Source: Endozoicomonas sp. ISHI1 (GTDB lineage Bacteria; Pseudomonadota; Gammaproteobacteria; Pseudomonadales; Endozoicomonadaceae). From it: 64,000 nucleotides of DNA. Numbering within the stretch: the stretch's first letter is position 1; the number at the start of each line of letters is the position of its first letter. The notes beneath the pieces were generated by a model. That model was not told the origin of the DNA. It was given only the letters and a program-made list of their open reading frames with translations, and ran no database searches. The stretch is from NCBI RefSeq assembly GCF_024606225.1, contig NZ_JAGRPU010000016.1:60325-124324 (forward strand). The letters are read 5' to 3'. This document shows, piece by piece, positions 25,744-34,504 of this stretch. The translations under genes were made by a program, and so were the position numbers.

Positions 25744-26226
25744 TTATTCGATACCGAGTAATTCCACATCAAAGATCAGTACAGAGTTGCCGGGGATTTT
25801 ACCGGCACCACCGCTACCGTAAGCCAGATTGGCAGGAATAAACAGTCGAAACTTGTCGCCTACCGACATCAGCTTCAGACCTTCGGTCCAGCCGGGAATC
25901 ACCTGATTCAGTCCAAAGGAAATCGGATTTCCACGGTCTACAGAACTGTCAAACACCTGACCATTAATCAGCGTACCGTGATAGTGCACTCTTACTTTGC
26001 TGGTGGCCGCAGGGTGATCTGAATGTTCACCCTTTTCCAGAACCTTATACTGCAATCCGGACTCTGTGGTCATTACGTCTTCTTCATTCTGGTTCTTTTC
26101 CAGAAAAGCCTGACCCTGAACCAGGGCTTCCTGAGCCTGTTGCTTTTTCTGATCAATGCGGCGTTTGCCAAAGAACAACACGACAGCGATAAAAACAATA
26201 AAGATAACAGTAGACACAAAGATCAC
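25744..26226 (-). CDS. FKBP-type peptidyl-prolyl isomerase, membrane-anchored
   Basis: A 160-residue protein: an N-terminal hydrophobic anchor (FVSTVIFIVFIAVVLFF), a short charged helix (RRIDQKKQQAQEALVQGQ), then one FKBP domain with ESGLQYKVLEKG, KVRVHYHGTLINGQVFDSS, VIPGWTEGLKLM, FIPANLAYG and VLIFDVELLGIE. Catalyses proline cis-trans isomerisation, likely on the periplasmic face. A GTG start gives the anchor. It converges with ybiT. Confidence 0.88.
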   Translation of the reverse strand: MIFVSTVIFIVFIAVVLFFGKRRIDQKKQQAQEALVQGQAFLEKNQNEEDVMTTESGLQYKVLEKGEHSDHPAATSKVRVHYHGTLINGQVFDSSVDRGNPISFGLNQVIPGWTEGLKLMSVGDKFRLFIPANLAYGSGGAGKIPGNSVLIFDVELLGIE

Positions 26227-26232
26227 CCGGAC

Positions 26233-26241
26233 TGTGGATAA
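26233..26241 (-). promoter_or_regulatory. Perfect DnaA box (minus orientation)
   Basis: TGTGGATAA, the complement of TTATCCACA, just upstream of the FKBP gene. Another exact copy is at 26684-26692. Confidence 0.45.
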
Positions 26242-26303
26242 GTCGATGAAAAATACCCTATCCTGACCGACAACTCAAAAATCTAAGCCCATAAACCTTT
26301 CCA

Positions 26304-26633
26304 TTATTGATGCTTTTTCTGGTCTTTCTCCTCTTCCTTGACAGTTTCTGCGGGCTCTGGCTCCGGATTAACCAGTTTTTCCTCTCCGGGCCATTGTCCA
26401 CTCTGCTTGCGGATACCCATAAACAGAACGGCAACCATACCCACCAGAATCAGCCCCATCTGTACCGTAAAGATCAGCATGATCAGTGGCAGCATCACTA
26501 CAAACAGGCTCGTTAGAATGACGGTGCCCAGAATCGCTTTAAACGGGCTGATGGCAGCGCCATCCCGCTGCTCAAAGAAAGCAGCCTTAACTTGATTGAA
26601 ACCATTTTTTAATTGCTTGAGCCATTTTTCCAT
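26304..26633 (-). CDS. Small inner-membrane protein of unknown function
   Basis: 109 residues: an N-terminal charged helix (EKWLKQLKNGFNQVKAAFFEQ), two likely membrane segments between residues 33 and 83 (AILGTVILTSLFVVMLPLIML and IFTVQMGLILVGMVAVLFMG) and a very acidic and lysine-rich tail (EPEPAETVKEEEKDQKKHQ). I do not recognise a named family. It lies 77 bases upstream of the FKBP gene on the same strand and may share its transcript. Confidence 0.7.
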   Translation of the reverse strand: MEKWLKQLKNGFNQVKAAFFEQRDGAAISPFKAILGTVILTSLFVVMLPLIMLIFTVQMGLILVGMVAVLFMGIRKQSGQWPGEEKLVNPEPEPAETVKEEEKDQKKHQ

Positions 26634-26683
26634 GATTTACCTCGATAAGGGAGGGGGTTAGTCATGACTCCAATATAGAGGGC

Positions 26684-26692
26684 TGTGGATAA
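26684..26692 (-). promoter_or_regulatory. Perfect DnaA box (minus orientation)
   Basis: Second exact TGTGGATAA in this 460-base stretch, upstream of the small membrane protein gene. Confidence 0.45.
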
Positions 26693-26805
26693 ACAGATTG
26701 TGTTCAGTGGATTAAAGTTTGTTAATGGAAAATGGTTGTGCTGATAGGCGACGCTGTTCGATGCCACTGGCCGGTCAAGGACTGCTTTGACGAAGACTAA
26801 GGGAG

Positions 26806-27186
26806 CTAGTAGTCCCTTTCTACATCACCTCTGCTCCATTTATAAACACTAACGCCAATTACGGGTGAATATACACATGCTGATATGCCTCCATGGATTA
26901 AAGCACCTCTCAACGCCCTAACGTGGGGTGATCCAGAGTAAATACAATATCCTGTAACAGCGCCTATACATGCATGTGGAGTCACCCAAAAAACAACAAG
27001 TCCCGTACTGAATAATGCCACCACAGTCTTCATCAGGCTTTCCCCATCGTATAAACCCCACAGTATGGGTTCTCGACTGTAGTCGATATGATCATAGCTG
27101 CCATTATGATTGCCGACATTGGAGTAAACAGTGTTTGAGAAAACACTCATATATCCAAGCATCATTACAAACAGGTAATTCTTCAT
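26806..27186 (-). CDS. Hypothetical membrane/exported protein (126 aa)
   Basis: Unrecognised. Starting at the ATG 27186 gives a signal-like N-terminus (MKNYLFVMMLGYMSVFSNTVYS) and two further hydrophobic stretches (VVALFSTGLVVFWVTPHACIG and GALIHGGISACVYSPVIGV). A longer frame to 27255 has no extra support. It lies next to a truncated palindromic repeat and the parDE relic, in a region of broken genes, and could itself be a recent or decaying gene. Confidence 0.55.
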   Translation of the reverse strand: MKNYLFVMMLGYMSVFSNTVYSNVGNHNGSYDHIDYSREPILWGLYDGESLMKTVVALFSTGLVVFWVTPHACIGAVTGYCIYSGSPHVRALRGALIHGGISACVYSPVIGVSVYKWSRGDVERDY

Positions 27187-27264
27187 GTTCTCAGACCAAT
27201 TCGCTGCTGCTGCATGGATGCAGGAACCAGAGTAACGCAGGAGCAGTTGCCGCATAGGGCAGTC

Positions 27265-27303
27265 TAGCAGCCTGTCGGACTTAAGGCTGTCCTACTGCGG
27301 TTG
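27265..27303. repeat. Truncated end of the palindromic element
   Basis: Matches the first 39 bases of the palindromic element (TAGCAGCCTGTCGGACTTAA, then GGCTGTCCTACTGCGGTTG) and stops abruptly at the junction with the parE relic. Confidence 0.75.
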
Positions 27304-27462
27304 GGGATTTTCAGCAAGCCAATGGAAGTGTGCTTCAATGCTTTTCAAATAAAGGTTTCGCTGATTTTTGCCCCACGTTCGTAACGTGTAGCTGCCGATA
27401 TTTTGTAGATCGTCCCGGGCCCGTGGGGTGACTCTGACTTTTCTGTTGATCTTTTGCGTCAT
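27292..27462 (-). pseudogene. Truncated ParE-type toxin gene
   Basis: The frame reads MTQKINRKVRVTPRARDDL, then QNIGSYTLRTWGKNQRNLY and HFHWLAENP, the first half of a ParE/RelE-fold toxin (about 95-100 residues when whole). After AENP the frame enters the palindromic repeat, gains three residues and stops (TAG 27292-27294), leaving 56 residues. The second half including the usual C-terminal catalytic strand is gone, so it should be inactive. Confidence 0.75.
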
Positions 27463-27552
27463 CAGGACTCAGCGTCCAGGTCGTTGATGAGTGAGTCCAT
27501 TCCGTTAAAACCTTTGTTTTTGAGGTATTTAACAGGAGGTCTGGGGCAAAAA
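27462..27552 (-). pseudogene. Antitoxin C-terminal remnant beside parE
   Basis: Upstream of the toxin relic the frame ending RPPVKYLKNKGFNGMDSLIN then DLDAES overlaps the toxin start by one base (TGATG), as in type II toxin-antitoxin operons. The N-terminal DNA-binding part is missing; upstream sequence now belongs to the leader of the zinc-finger gene. Confidence 0.5.
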
Positions 27553-27624
27553 GTCCTGGACAGAAAAGCGCTCTTATTTTCTTGATCTATCCTTCCTCTT
27601 TGTAAATCAGGATGCAAGGTAAGT

Positions 27625-29871
27625 ATTATTCAATATCCACTTCTTACGGCACCGCTGTGGTTGCTACTGTTGCTGTCTGTTATCTGTCAGGCCGAACCGT
27701 TGACAAAACGTTTTATCGTCGGGTTTGTACAGAAAACAGGTTCTCCAAACCAGAGCTTTTTTATGAAGCGTGACCAGCGCATATTGCCTGGCAGCCCGCT
27801 AATCATTGCCGACACAAACTGCTCTGCCGGAGCGTATTTTCAGCCAGATGACAAACCACACAGATCGGGTGTCTATGGGGAGAAAACGGCCCTCATTGAA
27901 TCGATGTCGTGGCAATCGCTTCATGCTAAGAATCTGCTGATGGCTTGTGAACTGATTCTGACCACCAAAGACACCTTTTTGAGCACCAATCCTTATTCAT
28001 GGATACCTTTAGAAGCGGTTGTTGCTGTCGGTTGGCTTTTAAAAAGCTTTTGGAATCCCCGTTCACCGTCGTTTAACCCGATTGAACTCCGGGAGAAGAG
28101 TCAGAATCACCCGCTTGTAGCCATCACTATGGCGCTTGGCTCTGGAGGAGACCAACAACAGGAGCAATCATCAGAATCATGCGGGCAGGAAGTCTCCGAA
28201 GCTCTCCCCCAATCTACAGGCTTTTTCACTCGCTTTCTGTACTCTGAATCTGGTGAGAATAACCGGGGCCCTGAACAGCATCAACATACTTTGGGTTTAA
28301 ATTGTTTCATCCATCCCTGTCATGGTGTTTGTCAATTCCGACCATCAGGGGCAACACCTGGACAAAACTCATGCCCCCATTTGTATAATGGATACTACTT
28401 TGGCTGCTCAAGTCGTTATGATCCTGTAAACGCTGCATGTTCCCAACAAGAGTCACTGTTAGAAATATTGGATGATTTTGCTGAAATTGAACACCCATTC
28501 GATCCCGGACAACTATTGGATCCAGAGGCGTATGATATTGATAGCAATCCAACCCATTGCTTTAACTTTATAAACTTAACGAATGCAGGGGCACCCTATA
28601 CTACTGACACGACCAGGCCACTCAATCATGAAGTGGCAATGCCCTCAAATTTGTCTGTCTCCGCTGATGAAACCACAGAATTATCCCAGTCGAGTCAGAG
28701 CCAGGCTCATCTTACCCAGACAGATACAGTAAAAGCTCTGTCGAATCACAAAATTGGATACCACTGCGAACAGATAAACTGTAATGTGATCGTGGCCGGT
28801 GAGGATGGTAAACAACAGCCATGCGGGAAGGTCTTCAAGAATGCTAAATCTCTATTGACTCACAAAAACGCATACCATTCTGGACAAAAAACCTGTGAAT
28901 GGATAGTGATTGGGGAGGATGGTCAGCAACGGCCATGCGGAATGGTCTGCAAGAATGCTCAAGCCGTGTGGAATCACAAGATCGGATACCATTCTGAACA
29001 ACAAACCTGTGACGTAACCGTGGTCGGGGAGGATGGTCAGCAACGGTCATGCGGAAAGGTCTGCAAGAATGCTTCCGCCCTGAGGGGGCACAAAAGAAGA
29101 GTCCACACCGGGCAACAAATCTGTCGAGTGATCGTGGTCGCGGATGATGGCCAGCAGCGGCCGTGCGCGAAGGTCTACAAGTGTGCTAAAGCCCTGGCGG
29201 ATCACAAAGCCAAATTTCACGGCAAGCAAAAAACCTGTAACCTGGCAATAGTCGGGAAGGATGGCCAGTCGCGGCCATGCGGGAAAGCCTTCAAGAATGA
29301 TCAGGCTATGTCATCTCACAAAAGGAAATTTCACACCGGGCAAAAAACCTGTGACGTTGAGGTAGACGGGGAGGGTGGCAAGAAGCAGCCATGCGGGAGG
29401 GTCTGCCAGAATGTCGGCGCCCTGACGAGTCACAAAAGAATCGCTCACACCGGGGAAAAAACCTGTCACCTGTCATTAGTCGGGAAGAATGGCCAGTTGC
29501 GACCATGCGGGAGAGTCTTCAAGAATGATCTGTCTCTGTCAAGTCACAGAAGCGTAATTCACTCCGGGCAAAAAACCTGTGACGCTAACCTGGTCAGGGA
29601 GGATGGCAAGAATCAGCCATGCGGGAGGGTCTGCCAGAATGCTCGCGCCCTGTCGAATCATAAAAGAATCGCCCACACCAGAGAACAACTCTGTGACATG
29701 ACAGTGGTCGGGGAAGATGGTCAGGAGCGACGATGCCGGAAGATCTGCAAGAATGCTAAAGCTCTGGTGGATCACAAAAGAAGACATCGAAAACGCATGT
29801 CTGTTCGTGTGGATCAGGATAATGAACCCAGCCCTGAAGAGGGTAAATTGAAAAGGGAGAAAGTGAAATAA
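27625..29871 (+). CDS. Secreted C2H2-like zinc-finger array protein, tandem copy 1
   Basis: About 748 residues. Signal peptide IQYPLLTAPLWLLLLLSVICQA is cut before EPLTKRF; a conserved N-terminal domain follows (core LLMACELILTTKDTFLS, SWIPLEAVVAVGWLLKSFWN), then a Ser/Gln/Gly linker, a Cys/His motif (CFIHPCHGVC), and from residue about 386 nine fingers of C-x13-C-x12-H-x4-H. Typical pieces are TCDVTVVGEDGQQRSCGKVC and ALRGHKRRVHTGQQ; one linker is exactly HTGEKTC, close to the eukaryotic TGEKP linker. The tail is highly basic (HKRRHRKRM and KLKREKVK). No ATG, GTG or TTG lies between the in-frame TGA upstream and the signal core; AAGG sits 5 bases before ATT ATT (27625/27628), so an ATT start is proposed; a TTG at 27661 would cut the signal peptide short. 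Function unknown; exported binding protein inferred. Confidence 0.82.
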   Translation: MIQYPLLTAPLWLLLLLSVICQAEPLTKRFIVGFVQKTGSPNQSFFMKRDQRILPGSPLIIADTNCSAGAYFQPDDKPHRSGVYGEKTALIESMSWQSLHAKNLLMACELILTTKDTFLSTNPYSWIPLEAVVAVGWLLKSFWNPRSPSFNPIELREKSQNHPLVAITMALGSGGDQQQEQSSESCGQEVSEALPQSTGFFTRFLYSESGENNRGPEQHQHTLGLNCFIHPCHGVCQFRPSGATPGQNSCPHLYNGYYFGCSSRYDPVNAACSQQESLLEILDDFAEIEHPFDPGQLLDPEAYDIDSNPTHCFNFINLTNAGAPYTTDTTRPLNHEVAMPSNLSVSADETTELSQSSQSQAHLTQTDTVKALSNHKIGYHCEQINCNVIVAGEDGKQQPCGKVFKNAKSLLTHKNAYHSGQKTCEWIVIGEDGQQRPCGMVCKNAQAVWNHKIGYHSEQQTCDVTVVGEDGQQRSCGKVCKNASALRGHKRRVHTGQQICRVIVVADDGQQRPCAKVYKCAKALADHKAKFHGKQKTCNLAIVGKDGQSRPCGKAFKNDQAMSSHKRKFHTGQKTCDVEVDGEGGKKQPCGRVCQNVGALTSHKRIAHTGEKTCHLSLVGKNGQLRPCGRVFKNDLSLSSHRSVIHSGQKTCDANLVREDGKNQPCGRVCQNARALSNHKRIAHTREQLCDMTVVGEDGQERRCRKICKNAKALVDHKRRHRKRMSVRVDQDNEPSPEEGKLKREKVK

Positions 29872-30054
29872 GTGTGATTACCGAGGTAATTTAGACGACA
29901 ACTCTTAGGTAGAGATCTCTGACCGGTGCCCGCTTATTTTCATGACGAAGATTTTACATGTTGAGACCAGACAGGTTGCAATGACTGGCGGTATAAAACG
30001 TAATTATTTTCTTGATCTATCCTTCCTCTCTGTAAACCAGAATGCAAGGATAGA

Positions 30055-32295
30055 ATTATTCAGTATTCACTCCTTACGGCAACATTGTGGTTGCTACTGT
30101 CATTGTCTGTTATCTGTCAGGCCGAACCACTGACAAAACGTTTTATTGTCGAGTTTGCACAGAAAACAGCTTCTCCAAACCAGAGCTTTTCTATGAAGCG
30201 TGAGCGGCGCAGATTGTCCGACAGTCCGTCAATCATTGCCGACACAAACCGCTATGTCAGATCAGATTTGCAGCCTGATGATGAGCTACAAAGGGCTCGC
30301 GGCTGCGGGGTGAAAACGACCCTCATTGAATCGATGGCGTGGCAATCGCTTCATGCTATGAATCTGCTGATGGCTTATGAACTGATCCTGACCACCAAAG
30401 ACACCTCTCTGAGCACCAATCCTTATTCATGGATACCTTTAGAAGCGGTTGTTGCTGTCGGTTGGCTTTTAAAAAGCTTTTGGAACCCCGGTTCACTGGC
30501 GTTTAACCCGATTGAACTCCAGAAGACGAGTCAGGATCTCCTGCAAGCGGCCATCACTATGGCGCTTGGCTCCGGAGGAGACCAACAACAGGGGCAGCCA
30601 TCAGAATCATCCGGGCAGGAAGCCTCCGAAGCCCTCCCCGAATCTATAGGCTTTTTCACTCGCTTTCTGGATTCTGACTCTGGCGGGAATAACGGAGGCC
30701 CTGAACAGCATCAACATACTTTGGGTTTAAATTGTTTCGTCCATCCTTGTTATGGTGTTTGTCAATTCCGACCATCGGGAGCAGCACCCGGAGAAAGCTC
30801 ATGCCCCCATTTGTATCATGGATACTGCTATAGCTGCTCAAGTCGTTATGATTTTGTAAACGCTGCATGTTCCCAACAAGAGTCACTTTTAGAAATATTG
30901 GATGATTTTGCTGACATTCAACACCCATTCGATCCCGGACAACTATTGGATCCAGAGGCGTATGACATTGATAGCAATCCAACCCATTACTTTAATTTTT
31001 TAGACTTAACGAATGCAGGAGCACCCTGTACCACTGACACAACCAGGCCTCTCAATCATGAAGTGGTAATACCCTCAAGTTTGGCTGTCTCCGCTGATGA
31101 AACCACAGAATTATCCCAGTTGAGTCAGAGCCAAACTGATCTTTTCCAGACAGATACAGTAAAAGCCCTGTCGAGTCACAACATTGGATACCACTGCGAA
31201 AAGGTAACCTGTAATGTGATCGTGGTCGGGCAGGATGGTAAGCAACAGCCGTGCAGGAAGGTCTTCAAGAATGCTCAATCTCTGGCAACTCACAAAAACG
31301 CATACCACTCTGGACAAAAAACCTGTGTCTGGACAGTGATTGGAAAAGATGGTCAGCAAAGGCCATGTGGAATGGTCTGCAAGAATGCCCATGCCCTGTC
31401 GAATCACAAAAACGGGTACCATTCTGAACAACAAACCTGTGACATAACCGTGGTCGGAGAGGATGGTCAGCGACGGCCATGCGGAACGATCTGCAAGAAT
31501 GCTCCCGCTCTGAGGAGTCACAAAAAAAGAATCCACTCTGGGCAACAAATTTGTCAACTGATCATGGTCGGCGAGGATGGCCAGCAGCGGCCATGCGGGA
31601 ACCTCTGCAAGAGTGCTAAAGCCCTGGCGGATCACAAAGGCAAATTTCACAGAGAGCAACTAACCTGTAACCTGACAATAGTCGGGAAGGATGGTCAGTC
31701 GCAGTCATGCGGGAAAGTCTTCAAGAATGATCTGGCTCTGTTATCCCACAAAGGCAAACTTCACACTGGGCAAAAAACCTGTGACGTTAACGTGGTCCGG
31801 GAGGACGGCCAGTCGCAGCCATGCGGGAGGGTCTGCGAGAATGCTCGCGACCTGTCGAATCACAAAAGAATCGTTCACACCGGGGGACAAACCTGTAACC
31901 TCTCAGTAGTCGGGAAGGATGGCCAGTCGCGGCCATGCGGGAAAGTCTTCAAGAATGATCAATCTCTTTCAACTCACAGAAGTGTATGTCACACCGGGCA
32001 GAGAACCTGTGATGTGGTCAGGGAGGATGGCAAGAATCAGCCATGCGGGAAGGTCTGTCGTAATGCTCGTGCCCTGTCGAATCATAAAAGAATCGCCCAC
32101 ACCAGAGAACAAGTCTGTGACATGGTATTGGTCGGGGAGGATGGTCAGGAGCGACCATGCTGGAAGATCTGCAAGAATGCTCAAGCTCTGGCGGATCACA
32201 AAAGAAGACATCGAAAACGTATGGCTGTTCTTGTGGCTCAGGGTAATGAACTCCGCCCTAAAGAGGGTAAAGTGAAAAAGGGTAAAGTGAAATAA
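30055..32295 (+). CDS. Secreted C2H2-like zinc-finger array protein, tandem copy 2
   Basis: About 746 residues, a close paralogue of the preceding gene along its whole length, starting 183 bases after it. Signal peptide, N-terminal domain, CFVHPCYGVC motif and nine fingers from residue about 386; finger 8 has a shortened Cys loop (C-x11-C, TCDVVREDGKNQPC). Fingers alternate between a GKVFKND type and a GRVCxNA type, giving a two-finger repeat of about 74 residues. As in copy 1, no standard start codon precedes the signal peptide; AAGGA lies just before ATT ATT (30055/30058). An in-frame TTG at 30085 is the fallback start. The basic tail reads HKRRHRKRM then KVKKGKVK. Confidence 0.82.
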   Translation: MIQYSLLTATLWLLLSLSVICQAEPLTKRFIVEFAQKTASPNQSFSMKRERRRLSDSPSIIADTNRYVRSDLQPDDELQRARGCGVKTTLIESMAWQSLHAMNLLMAYELILTTKDTSLSTNPYSWIPLEAVVAVGWLLKSFWNPGSLAFNPIELQKTSQDLLQAAITMALGSGGDQQQGQPSESSGQEASEALPESIGFFTRFLDSDSGGNNGGPEQHQHTLGLNCFVHPCYGVCQFRPSGAAPGESSCPHLYHGYCYSCSSRYDFVNAACSQQESLLEILDDFADIQHPFDPGQLLDPEAYDIDSNPTHYFNFLDLTNAGAPCTTDTTRPLNHEVVIPSSLAVSADETTELSQLSQSQTDLFQTDTVKALSSHNIGYHCEKVTCNVIVVGQDGKQQPCRKVFKNAQSLATHKNAYHSGQKTCVWTVIGKDGQQRPCGMVCKNAHALSNHKNGYHSEQQTCDITVVGEDGQRRPCGTICKNAPALRSHKKRIHSGQQICQLIMVGEDGQQRPCGNLCKSAKALADHKGKFHREQLTCNLTIVGKDGQSQSCGKVFKNDLALLSHKGKLHTGQKTCDVNVVREDGQSQPCGRVCENARDLSNHKRIVHTGGQTCNLSVVGKDGQSRPCGKVFKNDQSLSTHRSVCHTGQRTCDVVREDGKNQPCGKVCRNARALSNHKRIAHTREQVCDMVLVGEDGQERPCWKICKNAQALADHKRRHRKRMAVLVAQGNELRPKEGKVKKGKVK

Positions 32296-32403
32296 GTGTG
32301 GTTACCGGGGGCTCCAGACAACAGGATCCTAATAATACCAGTAGGCTGCAAGTCCCGGTCGAAAAAAGTGAACCCTCTCTGTAAATCAGGATGCAAGGCA
32401 AGC

Positions 32404-34323
32404 ATTATTCAATACCCACTTCTTACGGCACCGCTGTGGTTGCTACTGTTGCTGTCTGTTATCTGTCAGGCCGAACCGTTGACAAAACGTTTTATTGTCG
32501 GGTTTGTACAGAAAACAGGTTCTCCAAACCAGAGCTTTTTTATGAAGCGTGATCAGCGCATGTTACCCGGCAACCCGCTAATCACTGCCGACGCAAACTG
32601 CTCTGCCGGAGCAGATTTGCAGCCCGATGACAAACCACACAGATCGGGCGTCTATGGGGAGAAAACGACCCTCATTGAATCGATGTCGTGGCAATCGCTT
32701 CATGCTACGAATCTGCTGATGGCTTATGAAGTGATCCTGACCACCAAAGACACCTCTCTGAGCACCAATCCTTATTCATGGATACCTTTAGAAGAGGTTG
32801 TTGCTGTCGGTTGGCTTTTAAAAAGCTTTTGGAACCCCGGTTTACCGTCGTTTAACCCGATTGAACTCCGGGAGACGAGTCAGGATCTCCCGCTAGTGGC
32901 CATCACTATGGCACTTGGCTCTGGAGGAGACCAACAACAGGGGCAATCATCAGAATCATGCGGGCAGGAAGCCTTCGAAGCTCTTCCCCAATCTACAGGC
33001 TTTTTCACTCGCTTTCTGTACTCTGAATCTGGTGGGAATAACCGGGGCCCTGAACAGCATCAACATACTTTGGGTTTAAATTGTTTCATCCATCCCTGTC
33101 ATGATGTTTGTCAATTCCGACCATCAGGGGCAACACCCGGACAAAACGCATGCCCCCATTTTTATAATGGATACTGCTTTGGCTGCTCAAGTCGTTATGA
33201 TCCTGTAAACGCTGCCTTTTCCCGACAAGAGTCGCTGTTAGAAATATTGGATGATTTTGCTGACATTGAACACCCATTCGATCCAGGACAACTATTGGAT
33301 CCAGAGGCGTATGACATTGATAGCAATCCAACCCATTGCTTCAACTTTATAGACTTAACGAATGCAGGGGCACCCTATACCACTGACACGACCAGACCAC
33401 TCAATCATGAAGTGGCAATGCCCTCAAATTTGTCTGTCTCCGCTGATGAAACCACAGAATTATCCCAGTTGGGTCAGAGCCAGGCTCATCTTACCCAGAC
33501 AGATACAGTAAAAGCTCAGTCGAATCACAAAATTGGATACCACTGCGAACAGATAAACTGTAATGTGATCGTGACCGGTGAGGATGGTAAGCAACAGCCA
33601 TGCGGGAAGGTCTTCAAGAATGCTAAATCTCTATTGACTCACAAAAACGCATACCATTCTGGACAAAAAATCTGTAACTGGATAGTGATTGGGAAGGATG
33701 GTCAGCAACAGCCATGCGGAATGGTCTGCAAGAATACTTATGCCCTGGCGAATCACAAATACAGATACCACTCCGAACAACAAATCTGTGACGTAAGCGA
33801 GTTCGGGGAGGATGGTCTGCAACGGCCTTGCGGGAAAGTCTTCAAGAATGATCTGGCTCTGTTTTCTCACAAAAGCAAAGTTCACACCGGGCAAAAAATC
33901 TGTGACGTTAACGTTTTCAGGGAGGATGGCAGGAAGGAGCCATGCGGGAAGGTCTGTAAGAATAGTCGCGCCCTGTCGAGTCACAAAAGAATCGCTCACA
34001 CCGGGAAACAAACCTGTGACCTTTCAATAGTCGGGAATTATGGCCAGTTGCGGCCATGCGGGAAAGTCTTCAAGAATGTTCTATCTCTGTCATCTCACAA
34101 AGGCAAAATTCACACCGGGCAAAAAACCTGTGACATGACAGTGATCGGGGAGGATGGTCAGGAGCAACCATGCGGGAAGATCTGCAAGCATGCTCAGGCT
34201 CTGGCAGATCACAAAATGAGACATCGAAAACGCATGCGCTTTTGTGTGGGCCAGGATAATGAACTCAGTCCTAAAGAGAGTAAATTAAGAAAGGGTAAAT
34301 TAAGAAAGGGTAAAGTGAAATAA
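32404..34323 (+). CDS. Secreted C2H2-like zinc-finger array protein, tandem copy 3
   Basis: About 639 residues. The first 450 or so residues are almost identical to copy 1, but only six fingers remain (first at residue about 386), with the F-type and C-type strictly alternating. The signal peptide is that of copy 1 (LWLLLLLSVICQAEPLTK). The same AAGG-then-ATT-ATT arrangement is present (32404/32407); in this copy the frame is open further upstream, so GTG codons at 32296 and 32368 are also possible starts. The tail has a duplicated basic hexapeptide (LRKGKLRKGKVK). The pattern suggests copies 1 and 3 arose by recent duplication with loss of three fingers. Confidence 0.82.
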   Translation: MIQYPLLTAPLWLLLLLSVICQAEPLTKRFIVGFVQKTGSPNQSFFMKRDQRMLPGNPLITADANCSAGADLQPDDKPHRSGVYGEKTTLIESMSWQSLHATNLLMAYEVILTTKDTSLSTNPYSWIPLEEVVAVGWLLKSFWNPGLPSFNPIELRETSQDLPLVAITMALGSGGDQQQGQSSESCGQEAFEALPQSTGFFTRFLYSESGGNNRGPEQHQHTLGLNCFIHPCHDVCQFRPSGATPGQNACPHFYNGYCFGCSSRYDPVNAAFSRQESLLEILDDFADIEHPFDPGQLLDPEAYDIDSNPTHCFNFIDLTNAGAPYTTDTTRPLNHEVAMPSNLSVSADETTELSQLGQSQAHLTQTDTVKAQSNHKIGYHCEQINCNVIVTGEDGKQQPCGKVFKNAKSLLTHKNAYHSGQKICNWIVIGKDGQQQPCGMVCKNTYALANHKYRYHSEQQICDVSEFGEDGLQRPCGKVFKNDLALFSHKSKVHTGQKICDVNVFREDGRKEPCGKVCKNSRALSSHKRIAHTGKQTCDLSIVGNYGQLRPCGKVFKNVLSLSSHKGKIHTGQKTCDMTVIGEDGQEQPCGKICKHAQALADHKMRHRKRMRFCVGQDNELSPKESKLRKGKLRKGKVK

Positions 34324-34504
34324 GTGTGATTAACCTGACTGCATAATTTGGGTGTCAGACCTCCAGAAAGGGAGTGATGCTGAATTCAAACAATAAGTGC
34401 AGCCTAAGGTTTGTGAGAGAAAAGTATGCTTGTTTTTTTGATTTAGCACCTTTCTGGTCTATTACTTTACTGACCTGTATTTATTCACTATAAAACAAGA
34501 ATGG

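Noticed and set aside
28843..29790. Several long antisense frames opposite the finger repeats
   Set aside because: They recur because the repeats are translated on the wrong strand; the sense frame explains the periodic Cys and His codons.
27625..34323. CRISPR-like array, because of the regular 111-base periodicity
   Set aside because: The repeats are in frame, code for a continuous protein and lack constant-length unique spacers.
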